A DNA stretch of 64,000 nucleotides, taken from the NCBI GenBank assembly GCA_009731375.1, contig BJOX01000062.1, forward strand, positions 216,013 through 280,012, in the 5' to 3' direction. The first letter of the stretch is position 1, and every line of letters starts with the position of its first letter. This DNA comes from Paulinella micropora. Lineage: Eukaryota > Cercozoa > Imbricatea > Euglyphida. Below, in pieces: positions 1 through 9,030 of the stretch. The notes under the pieces are model-generated. The model did not search any database and was not told the DNA's origin. It saw only the letters and a list, made by a program, of their open reading frames with translations. Made by a program: the position numbers and the translations under genes.

Positions 1-115
1 TAATGTTCTATGCCGTCACTTCCTTTATTCTATCGTCAATTCTTCGTACTCCCCTCACGGGTGAGACGATGGAGGCGCATGTGCAGAAATGCATCAGCCA
101 TTGACAGAGAAGCAC

Positions 116-231
<116 letters not shown>

Positions 232-286
232 TGATTACACATCACAGTACAGTAGATCATGTTGTATTATTTTATGCAAGGATATT

Positions 287-316
287 GTTATGTTATGTTA
301 TGTTATGTTATGTTAT
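287..316. repeat. (TATGT)n pentanucleotide microsatellite
   Basis: Six perfect copies of a TTATG-type pentamer, continuing degenerately to about position 345. No gene is seen between here and position 600. Confidence 0.85.
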
Positions 317-677
317 GCTATATTATGTTATATTGTGTCGTGTTATTGAATGTCGTGTTTTGCTACGTTTTATGTTGTAAGTAGGTATATGCGTGTAGAC
401 ACATGTATTCATCTGTATATACTGTTTTGCATGCCTAGAATGGATGTACGTACCAAATGTGTGTGTGTTTGTTTGTGTTTTTGTTTCATGTTAGCGCTGG
501 TGGTGCGATGGCAGCTCCCCGGACTGCCTGTCCTCCCTTTCCCTTTCCTCCTTGCTGCTCGCCATGATGCATCCTGATTGCCTGTCCCTGTCCCTCCTCA
601 CTGCTTGCCTTGTCTCCTCCCTCTGCTGCTTCTTTGATCCAGCTGCTCACATGTCTTCCTGCTCACGTGCCGCGTAG

Positions 678-747
678 GACGGGCTCGGTGTGGCCGCGTT
701 ACCACTGCCACGACTGCAACTTCGACCTCTGTGTCCCTTGCCTCAAG
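678..747 (+). CDS. Probable exon with half of a ZZ/DC1-like zinc finger
   Basis: A 70-base stretch starts after an acceptor-like CGTAG and ends at a donor-like AAG|GTCAGC, directly before a CT microsatellite. It reads WPRYHCHDCNFDLCVPCLK, with C-x2-C and C-x2-C spacing around an F-D-L-C core. That is the second half of ZZ-type zinc fingers (consensus C-x2-C then YDLC-x2-C) and also resembles plant DC1 modules. Such domains bind zinc and mediate protein contacts, for example in ubiquitin ligases and signalling adaptors. The first half of the domain and the rest of the gene are not securely identified, so the protein family stays open. The splice sites are inferred by eye only. Confidence 0.4.
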
Positions 748-752
748 GTCAG

Positions 753-765
753 CTCTCTCTCTCTC

Positions 766-800
<35 letters not shown>

Positions 801-801
801 T

Positions 802-874
<73 letters not shown>
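753..874. repeat. (CT)n microsatellite, probably intronic
   Basis: About 60 CT units with a few T or G interruptions, starting just after the putative donor of the zinc-finger exon. Ser/Leu and Arg/Glu strings in all frames are repeat artefacts. Confidence 0.95.
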
Positions 875-876
<2 letters not shown>

Positions 877-1067
877 CCCCGCGCCACGAGTCACCATATA
901 GCGGCCATAACGGCGTCTGTTGCGGTAGGCCTCCCTGGCGACCAAAGATGTCCCCGACGAGAGGTCCTTCACAGTCGCCACCCACTGTTGCCTCGGCCGT
1001 CTGGCCTTCTTCTGGCTTCGCTTTCCTTTCTTTTTTCACATACATTTTTCTCTTGATGTACCTCTCC

Positions 1068-1070
<3 letters not shown>

Positions 1071-1127
<57 letters not shown>
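1071..1127. repeat. (CT)n microsatellite
   Basis: Uninterrupted CT run. Sequence from 875 to 1070 and from 1128 to 1880 is GC-richer and may hold further short exons of the same forward gene, but none could be placed with confidence. Confidence 0.95.
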
Positions 1128-1130
<3 letters not shown>

Positions 1131-1877
1131 GCTGTTTCCACGCGGTGTGTGGTGTAGCACGTCGCTGCTGGAGAGGTCGGCGTCGAACTCCAAACAGGTC
1201 CTAGTACGAATGCTCCCTTTGCTGACATGTTGCTGTTGTCACTCATACTTGAGGGAGAGGTTGGTTTGATGGGGTGAGTACATTTGCCGCCGGTTGCTGC
1301 TTAGCTGGGCGAGGCGGGGGTGGACAAGGAGGCCCATTGGTCTCCCAAGCGCAGGTCCGCTGCTGCCTCCGCTTGCCTCCTTCTTGCTCCCTTTCTTTCC
1401 CTTCCTTCTTCGTATCTCTCTGTGAATCAAAGGATGTGACATTGAAAGGCCTTGCATACGAATACAATATCTATCTCCCGTCCTCTGACGACCAAAATCT
1501 TCTCATCTAAATACATGGCCCGCCTTTCTTGAAGCTCTTGTATGCATCATTTGTGCTCGTGTCTGGTCACATGCACGCGGCTTCTGTTGACTTTGCCAGG
1601 CTCCGGTGTTGCGGTCGGTACACAGGCCCCATCACACTGGTAGGCGACCACGCCATATCTTGCTGCTGCACGTTTGCTTCTTGCTTGATCTCACCATCAC
1701 TTGGCTTCGGGAGAAGCAGCCGAGTGTGGCTCGGCGTGGGCCGGGAGTGAAGGCAGGGTGGGAGGCAGCAGCGAACGCCATGGTGCACTGCCATCAGGTG
1801 TCTCTGGTGGCCGCCTTCGCCGTCTCCGCCATCTTCTTGTGGTCTGCTGGGACTGCCACGCGGCCGGCAAGCCTAGT

Positions 1878-1880
<3 letters not shown>

Positions 1881-1933
<53 letters not shown>
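1881..1933. repeat. (TG)n microsatellite
   Basis: About 26 TG units. Just upstream (about 1835-1866) the forward strand reads VVCWDCHAAGK, a C-x2-C arrangement that might be another zinc-finger exon, but this is too short to call. Confidence 0.95.
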
Positions 1934-2548
1934 CGTGTTGACAGGTCTGCGCCGCAGTCAGAGGTCGAGCTCAAGCGTCAAGGTCCAGTCGCTCCTCTTG
2001 CCTGCTGGCTTGACACTGCGCTCACTGCCGCGCCTTGCCGTCTTCTTCCTTCGTCTCAGAGCAGCCTGCTTGATTCGCTCGCATCGCATCCAAGTTATAT
2101 TGTTGGTAGGATACGTTTTTCCTTCTAAGTTTCGAGCGGTGTCTAACTTCTCGTTCTATGCGCGAGGTTGCCACCCTCAGCCACCCGCTGCTACTCTAGT
2201 TTGTTTTTTCTTCTCTAGCGTATTCGCAGCTGCCCAGCCGCGTCGTCGTCACAGGTGACATCCCGTTCCCTCGTTCCCGCACGCTTGCCCTGCCTAGAGC
2301 ATCTTTGCGGCTGGCCGAGCGCTTGATGCTGTCTAATGCATGTGCATGCACCAGGAACCAGCCTCGAGTACATCGACTACAGCCGGTCTCTCCCTTTCCC
2401 TCTGTCAGCAGCTGCCTGCAGCTCTGCCATCGTTTCCTGCACAGCGCGCTAAGCACACGGCTCCCCTGCGTGCAGCTCGCCACCCTGGAAGTCGGCCCGT
2501 CTTTCCTTCGACCCCTGCTCCTCGCTGCCGCCCCTTGTGCTCAAAGTC

Positions 2549-2680
2549 ATGGGCAGCAACGGCACCAGTAATAGCAGCGGCAATGTGAGCAGCTCAGTGG
2601 CGGCCAGCAGCACTGACACCGCTTCCCCGGCCGATACGGACGCTGGCGACGAGATCGGCCCGCAGCTCCTGATGCACGCC
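2549..2680 (+). CDS. Probable exon, Ser/Thr-rich (host gene)
   Basis: An ATG at 2549 opens 44 codons of non-repetitive sequence rich in Ser, Thr, Asn and Ala with an acidic end (DTDAGDEIG), closing at a good donor (GCC|GTAAGC) immediately before a TG microsatellite. The length is a whole number of codons, so the following intron would be phase 0. No domain is recognised. It may belong to the same gene as the zinc-finger exon 1.8 kb upstream or begin a new one. Confidence 0.4.
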
Positions 2681-2696
2681 GTAAGCATTCCCTGCC

Positions 2697-2818
2697 TGTG
2701 TATGTGTATGTGTATGTGTGTGTTTGTGTGTGTTTGTGTGTGTTTGTGTGTGTTATGTGTGTGTGTGTGTGTATTTGTGTGTGTGTGTGTTGTGTGTGTG
2801 TGTGTGTGTGTGTGTGCG
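2697..2818. repeat. (TG)n-rich microsatellite filling a putative intron
   Basis: Alternating TG with TA and TT interruptions, lying between a GTAAGC donor at 2681 and a CCCCAG acceptor at 2823-2828. Removing it joins two open frames in phase. Confidence 0.85.
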
Positions 2819-2828
2819 CACGCCCCAG

Positions 2829-3030
2829 CTGTCCGGTGTGCTCGCCTCCTGCCCGCCTCGGCATGCCCAGTCTGCGCTGGCCGCGCTGCACCAGTGCCGA
2901 GTGGCTGCGAGGCATGGCGAACTGCTGCCGTTGCTGCGCAGGGGCAGGCCACCAGCACCGACTCGCAATTCGAGTAACACACGCACGCCACCGCGGGCTA
3001 CAACCGGCCACTCACGCGTGCTCCCGCTAG
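2829..3030 (+). CDS. Probable exon, Ala/Leu/Arg-rich (host gene)
   Basis: Starting after the CCCCAG acceptor and read in phase with the upstream exon, this gives a non-repetitive, helix-compatible sequence (for example SALAALHQCRVAARHGELL) followed by a Pro/Thr/Arg-rich tail. The frame stays open to 3284. A possible donor, TAG|GTATGC, lies at 3031, so the end given is a guess. No domain is recognised. Confidence 0.35.
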
Positions 3031-3730
3031 GTATGCGATCGCTATGGATGGCACCTTCTCCTGCTGGAAAACCTCAAGCCAGGTTCTCTTCGCATGGGAA
3101 AGAACAGAAAGAACACAACAACAGAAAGAAGACAAGAATAGAAAAGACAAGACAAGACAAGAAAAAGGCAGGCAAGAGCAAGAGGCAGACAGACAAGGAC
3201 AGCAGCCCGGGAGTAGCGGCAACAGTGCCGGGCCCCAGAGCGAGTACGTGCTCGGCGCACCTGCTGCCTGGTCTGCGCAGGTAGTGGCTCAGAACTTCTT
3301 CGAGGGCGCCATATTTATCGGCGAAGAGGTACACCTGCCCCTCGCTGCGCCACATGCCCCAGTGCTGGACACCGGCCTGTCCGGCCTCAGCCCACGAGAT
3401 CCAAGAGTCTCTGCGTGCTGGGTGTGGCTTTGCTGCACAGGTCGTGAACGGAAAGCTCTCTGTCGGCTGGCGCGTGGAAACTGGTCGCTTCTTTCTAGTC
3501 TACCACGGCCTCCTTGCTCTGTCCTTGCTCTGTCCTTGCTCTGCTCTTGGGGTTTTTTTCTTTTCTTGCTTTTCCTTTTCTTTATCTCGTTCTCGTTCTT
3601 TCTGTATTGGCTTCTTTATTCATGTGTTCCTGTATTTCTTTCCTTTTATTCACCTGTCTTTCTTTCTGTCATCTCCTTGTTGGTGCAGGCGGACTGCAAA
3701 GCGAGCTGTGGGTGGCCAAAGACACCAACA
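3031..3730 (+). other. Possible further exons, unresolved
   Basis: The stretch holds AAGACAAG-rich low-complexity sequence (3100-3190), a non-repetitive segment 3230-3480 and pyrimidine-rich sequence to 3660. Short open pieces rich in Cys/Pro between candidate AG and GT sites (for example 3330-3450) could be exons, but frames and splice sites conflict and no domain is visible. Confidence 0.2.
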
Positions 3731-3737
3731 CGTACCA

Positions 3738-3803
3738 CACACACACACACACACACTGATCTGTACCCTGCCATGTAGTAGACAGCACATGTACCGCACC
3801 ACA

Positions 3804-3835
<32 letters not shown>

Positions 3836-3850
3836 CACACACAACACACA
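3738..3850. repeat. (CA)n microsatellites
   Basis: Two CA runs (about 3738-3757 and 3803-3850) separated by unique sequence. Confidence 0.9.
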
Positions 3851-4037
3851 AACACAGCTCTTTACGCGACCATACAGGAGTCAAAAATGCTTGCTTAACA
3901 CGCGCAGTGAATCGCACCCGCCCGCTTGCCACTTAGAGCTGCAGCTTTGCAGAAATCTGCAAAAAGGAGGTGGGTTCAGACGGCATGTCGCAAAATCAAG
4001 CAAAAACAGTGTTGCATGAATGTGAAGGCAGCAAGTA

Positions 4038-4157
4038 GGGGGGGGGGGGGGGGGGGGGGGCGCGGCNNNNNNNNNNNNNNNNNNNNNNNNNNNNNNNNNN
4101 NNNNNNNNNNNNNNNNNNNNNNNNNNNNNNNNNNNNNNNNNNNNNNNNNNNNNNNNN

Positions 4158-4198
<41 letters not shown>
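4038..4198. other. Poly-G tract with 91-base assembly gap
   Basis: About 24 G on the left, 91 N (4067-4157) and about 41 G on the right. The gap was evidently left because a guanine homopolymer could not be sequenced through. Poly-Gly and poly-Pro frames are artefacts. Confidence 0.95.
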
Positions 4199-4199
<1 letters not shown>

Positions 4200-5129
4200 G
4201 CGCACTGGCCTGGGCTGCTGGCAGGCCGGTGCACCAAGTCAAGTATATCACGCTGCCCGTGGCTGGTCTCCGCACACAAGCAGCACAGACCACACGCCAC
4301 ACTTGCACCTGCAGACATGCAGACAGCATACACATAGCCCTATCCGTCAGCAGACAGGCGCCCGCACACACTCGTCACATACACACACACACACGCACAC
4401 ACACACACGTACACACTTACCACAGACCACAGGGCGCACCACCGCACGGCACTTGCAGACCCTTCATACATGCATACGACCGATCTACCTGCATAAACAT
4501 ATTTGACAGACCTAAGAGCTGAGGCGATTTTTCTTTATTACTATGCTTTTGATAGAATATCACGATGTACATCCATAAATAAGATGATCAAGCCCAAGTA
4601 TGATGGAGAGAGATTTAGTCAGAATGAGGCTGGAACGCCATTAGCTTTTGTTTGCAGGGCCTAGACATCGTCAAGTTGCTTGCACGTATGACTGTGCAAG
4701 TTTGAATCGAATTCAAGTGATTGCATGCAAAGTTTACGTAAGGAACTCTTAAATAAGTGAAAAAAAGACGCAACCCTCCCACACACGTACATACGTACGT
4801 CCCTACTTGCCTACCTACCTTCCTACGTAAATACATACGTACGTGCATGCATACATACCGTACAAACATGCATCAAGTACACATACCTTGCATATTTGTG
4901 CACACATACACACACACACACACACACAAACACGCACAAGGATGGCTCCCTCATCGGTTACAAATTGCTGCACCGCAGTAGACCTTTCTGGTGCAATATG
5001 CCCGAACGGACTGTCTACTGTCATCTGATGGACTGTTGGTGCATGCTGGCGACCATTAGACTCTGTATGTGCTGCTTGCCAACGGCCTGTGCGTTGGCCG
5101 ATGGACTGTGTGCTGGCAACTGATGGACG

Positions 5130-5130
<1 letters not shown>
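4199..5130. repeat. CA and ACGT-type microsatellites, no gene seen
   Basis: Contains CA runs (about 4376-4412 and 4905-4935) and a degenerate TACC/TACG/CATA tract (4786-4870). Between them the sequence is unique but shows no convincing open frame or splice pattern. Confidence 0.7.

Positions 5131-5172
<42 letters not shown>
5131..5172. repeat. (TG)n microsatellite
   Basis: 21 uninterrupted TG units. Confidence 0.95.
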
Positions 5173-5174
<2 letters not shown>

Positions 5175-5329
5175 CAGGCGGCCTCGGGGTCGGTCGAAGC
5201 GCTTCCCTAGCAGGCAATCCTTCCCATCTCGTACAAACGTGTGTTCTCGGTTTTTCTTTGTCAGAAAACCAAGGGTGCATATTTTATCATTTGCAACAGG
5301 CTTCAAAAGCTCATTTTGTCGTACATGCA

Positions 5330-5498
5330 CAATCATACATGCATACATGCATACGTAGCATACATACATGACATACATACATGCATGCATACGTAGCATA
5401 CATGCATTACTTACATACATACATACATATTTGTTGATGAAGAGATGAATGTAGGCATATACATACATACGTACATACATTCACATATTCATATATTC

Positions 5499-5529
<31 letters not shown>

Positions 5530-5700
5530 TGTATGTATGTATGCATGTATGTATGCATGTATGTATGTATGTATGTATGTATGTATGTATGTATGTAGTA
5601 TGTAATATATGTACGTATGTATGTATGTAATGTATCCATGTATGTAGGTATGTGTATGTATGTATATGCACGTATGGATATATGCATGTATGGGTGTTTG
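5330..5700. repeat. (ATAC)n and (GTAT)n tetranucleotide arrays
   Basis: A degenerate CATA/CATG tract to about 5480 is followed by some 24 perfect GTAT units (5501-5597) and a decaying tail. The two parts are roughly reverse complements, so single strands could fold back. Confidence 0.9.
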
Positions 5701-6061
5701 TACATGTATATGGTGAGTATGTAGTATGCATGTAACTTTGTGTATATGTGTGTACGAACTTTCATGATCGAAACATGAAGACTGATCGATATTACGTGAG
5801 TACGGTTGCACACAATATGTCTAAATGTCCACGTATCCGTTCCACGAGTATGCATTTCGGGCAGGTATGTACGTGATGGATTTTACCGCCTTTTCCGCCT
5901 TCGAAGGGGAACTGACTGCAGGTTCAGACCACCGTCGCCACACAACCAACATAGGCAAACCAAAAGGAACAAACTTAACAACAAGAACCTTGATTTGTAA
6001 TTTGGTTCCTTGTCTCCCTTTCATGGCAGGCGTGTTCAAGGCGCCAGCAGGTTGCCTCGCC

Positions 6062-6600
6062 TCCCCGTCGCCGCCCCCCTCCTCCTCGTCGCCTTCCCCC
6101 TCCATCTCCCCCCCCACCTCGCTCTCCCCCAACTCCTCTTCTTCCTCCTCCTCTTCCTCTTCTTCTTCTTCTTCTTCTTCTTCTTCTTCTTCTTCTTCTT
6201 CTTCTTCTTCAAACTCCTCTTTTGCTTCTCCTCTTTTTCCTCCTCTTTTTTCTCCTCCTCCTCCTCCTTCTTCTTCTTCTTCTTCTTCTTCTTCTTCTTC
6301 TTCTGCTTCTGCTTCTTCTTCTTCTTCTTCTTCTTCTTCTTCTTCTTCTTCTTCTTCTTCTTCTCCTGCTTCTTCCTCCTCCTCTTCGTCCTCTTCCCAA
6401 TCCTCCTCCTCCTCCTCCTCTTCTTCTTCTTCTTCTTCTTCTTCTTCTTCTTCCTCTTCCTCTTCTTCTTCTTCTTCTTCTTCTCCTCCTCCTCCTCCTC
6501 CTTCTCCCGCTTCTTCTTCTTCTTCTTCTTCTTCTTCTTCTTCTTTTGCTGCTGCTGCTGCTGCTGCTGGCGGTGCTGGTTCTTTGTCTTCTTCTCTTCC
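6062..6600. repeat. (TTC/TCC)n polypyrimidine tract
   Basis: About 500 bases of almost pure pyrimidine on the + strand, mainly TTC with TCC and TGC interruptions. Long apparent open frames (poly-Ser, Leu, Phe, Glu, Arg) on both strands follow from the period-3 repeat with no stop triplets and are not genes. GAA/TTC tracts of this length can form triplex DNA. Confidence 0.95.
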
Positions 6601-6639
6601 TCCTGTCGTCAGCCTTGGACTCAAGCAGCCTTAGAGGGG

Positions 6640-7206
6640 CGCTTGCATGCCCGAAGAAGCGATCACGAAGACTATGCCTTGAAACCAAGTCTAGTTGTCT
6701 TCCTTGCATGTGCCGCGCTGCGGACTTTGGTGCGTAGGCTCTGGCAATATTTAAATCTTGGAGCGGACAAGTTCTTAATGGAAAGAAACTTGAAGATAGA
6801 GTCCAGTCCACGGTTGAAAGTCTAGTAAAAAGACACTAATCTACGCTAGGGTCACTGTAATCTCGGCTCTTTTAAAAATGTAGTTGCATCATTTCGCCGC
6901 TGGCTTTCATTTCGCCGCTGGCACTACGGTAGCTAGACGCCGCACCAGCAGAAACTTATGATACGACTGTCGATCTGAGTGGTCAACTCTGAGGACCTCA
7001 CTCAGTTGACCTATCAGTGACACAAGGAGGACTCGGATGAGACTTCATGATCAACCTGATGAGGTATTGTTTTGCCACTGAACGTTTCTGTTTAAATTAG
7101 CACCGAAATTGATTCAAGTTATTCATAAAGATGGACATTCTGGCTGAGCCGACTTTTTTAGATAGGTTTGGAGTGTGTAATCGCCCGCAGGGAAATTATC
7201 ACACAC
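6640..7206. other. Unique sequence, nothing recognised
   Basis: No open frame of note. A short direct repeat of CATTTCGCCGCTGGC occurs at about 6890-6922. Confidence 0.5.
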
Positions 7207-7245
7207 GGGGGGGGGGGGGGGGGGGGGGGGGGGGCNNNNNNNNNN
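7207..7245. other. Poly-G tract and 10-N gap
   Basis: 28 G followed by C and ten N. The right edge restarts in unrelated GC-rich sequence. Confidence 0.95.
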
Positions 7246-7461
7246 CCGCGCTCCGCGCGTCGGGGTGGGATTGGCGTAGGTGCCCTAAACAGTTTTTAAA
7301 AATCTTTACATTGCTTTTATTAATAAAACACTTGCTACTCAAAGGAAGAGCAGAAATCATATAAATGAAATACTCTCATAGATGGAAACAAATGAAAAAG
7401 AAATTGTAGCTAAGATAAAATATAATCTAATTGGCATCCTCAAACGGAGTGAAAATTCTTG

Positions 7462-7502
7462 CCAGAAGGCATCTTAGGAGGTGACGCCGCATTTTTACGC
7501 TA
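7462..7502 (-). repeat. 40-bp dispersed repeat, copy 1
   Basis: Read on the reverse strand this matches 61832-61872 with one internal mismatch (common core GCGGCGTCACCTCCTAAG). It lies just downstream of the acidic pseudoexon. It may be the edge of an otherwise unrecognised dispersed element. Confidence 0.7.
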
Positions 7503-7554
7503 CTGAGGCCCTGATATGAATCCTGATTCAAGGGTCGACGATACAGCAAGCTTG

Positions 7555-7846
7555 TTAACATGACTGCTGTGAAAACCAGCCTGAGACGATACCCTTGAAA
7601 AATTCCACTGCTTCCTCGAGTTGTTCATCAGAAGATTCATCTAACTCTTTGTTGAAGCGTAGGTAATCTCCACTGTTATCTGATTCAAGGCGAATTCTCC
7701 TTCACTTACAATGAAACCGTCGTCATTTTCTTCTTCTTCACCATCCTCAACCGCTCCATCTTCTCCATCCTCATCCTCGAGCTCACAAATAGCTTCGTCA
7801 TCAATCAACAGTTGTTGCTTCTTTGACAAGACATAGATTTCTTGTC
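7555..7846 (-). pseudogene. Frameshifted acidic terminal exon of a host gene or old transposon
   Basis: On the reverse strand a strong acceptor (pyrimidines then CAGCAG|G) at 7847 opens a non-repetitive frame containing QEIYVLSKKQQLL followed by a Glu/Asp-rich stretch and GFIVSEGEF. Near 7690 the sense switches by one base to another frame that carries DYLRFNKELDESSDEQLEE and FFKGIVSGWFSQQ and then stops (TAA at 7555-7557). The matching composition and the immediate stop in the first frame indicate a single-base indel in a once continuous coding sequence. The highly acidic character is all that can be said about function. The upstream intron begins with TA and TC microsatellites into which the gypsy element to the right is inserted. 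Confidence 0.5.
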
Positions 7847-7860
7847 CTGCTGAGAAATTG

Positions 7861-7933
7861 TGATATATATATATATGTGTGTATATTATATTATATATAT
7901 ATATGTATAGAGAGAGAGAGAGAGAGAGAGACT

Positions 7934-7988
<55 letters not shown>
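7861..7988. repeat. (TA)n then (GA)n microsatellite, target of gypsy insertion
   Basis: TATA tract followed by about 40 GA units that abut the left LTR. The right LTR at 18,370 is followed by AGAGTGACAGAG and another GA run, consistent with insertion into one GA array. Confidence 0.9.
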
Positions 7989-7990
<2 letters not shown>

Positions 7991-8235
7991 TTACAATCCC
8001 CGAAGATAGCTCAATAAAAAGTCGGTAATACAACCAGACACAAATCCCCAAAAGAGAATGATGTCTCGTTATATTAGCTCAGTGAAGCCGAAAAGAAAAC
8101 GGCAACAGACCAAGGTTAAAATGACATTAGGTCAAATCCGGCCAAACGATATTGAAAATAATGGGAAAAAACTAGGTGCACCTGACACCAGAAAAAGGGT
8201 ACTTTTTACCGGCTATCCGGGGGGTGATGCCTACA
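7989..8235 (-). repeat. 3' LTR of the intact gypsy element
   Basis: 247 bp. On the element strand it begins TGTAGGCATCACCCCCC and ends GGGATTGTAACA. It differs from the 5' LTR at two positions (A/G near 8123 and G/T near 8197). On the element strand it is preceded by GGGAAGTGG, a plausible polypurine tract. A short open frame across the LTR on the + strand occurs in several LTR copies but is not thought to be coding. Confidence 0.93.
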
Positions 8236-9030
8236 GTACCACTTCCCGTTTTTTTGAAGGAAATATGCAATATTTTCGTCATATAATTGCTGATTTCTTT
8301 TCTGCACAAACGCTACGGGGTGTCGCAACTAAGTGCATTAACCCACGGATAGACGGTGCAGTGGATATATAAAACGCATACGCCAGACACGAGTCAACTA
8401 TAAATCTCCAGCCTCGTTTTTGTAAATAAAAACTCCTCCTTCCACACTTGTTGTCCCCCCCGTAACTTAATTCTGAGGCAGTATGTCAAGAACAAATAGT
8501 ATTACTATTGCAATAAAAGCAGCGTTATAATTTTTCTCCTTCTCCAAAAACACTTCCGATCAGTAAATACATTGTCTTTTAATAACATACCCTTGTATTC
8601 AATCGGTTACCTTAATATAGTACTAGGGGGCCAGACCTAATAACTATATCCAAAGCCGGGGTGAGTGAGCCCGACCATGCGATATGCCGACACAAGTAGA
8701 GACGGACCGTGCTGGTATGACGATATTAAGTATATCCAAAGAAAAAAATTTAATATGTCTACTATGAGAACATTTTTTGAGAACATCACCCTGGATACTT
8801 GAAGCAGGGTCGTACCAGGAACACCATCGCTAAACTCACAAGCGATCCCCTTATACGGTGTCGTATCCATTTGCCGATTGACCCTCGCACTCATATGTTG
8901 CGATAAAAATGCCAAGTAACAACAATGGTATAAAAACATTTTAATAAGACATGATCTGACATGGGCACTATGAGATTAATCCACATGCAGCTTTCAATGT
9001 CCGACGCGTGATAAAAGAAAAAAATGTCAC
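8236..9030 (-). other. 3' untranslated region of the intact gypsy element
   Basis: No open frame. The region is homologous to 30346-31337 in the second gypsy copy (shared CTGGCCCCCTAGTACTATAT and GCGATGGTGTTCC). It lacks the 1.6-kb inverted-repeat element present in that copy, so it shows the empty site near 8265-8285. Confidence 0.85.

Noticed and set aside
5821-6825. Long open frames of poly-Ser, Leu, Phe, Glu and Arg on both strands
   Set aside because: They arise from a TTC/TCC triplet repeat that lacks stop codons in every frame; no unique protein sequence or domain is present.
8058-8372. 104-codon + strand frame starting in the LTR (MMSRYISSVKPKRKRQ)
   Set aside because: It lies antisense across an LTR, recurs only because LTRs are repeated, and the frame after the LTR differs in each copy.
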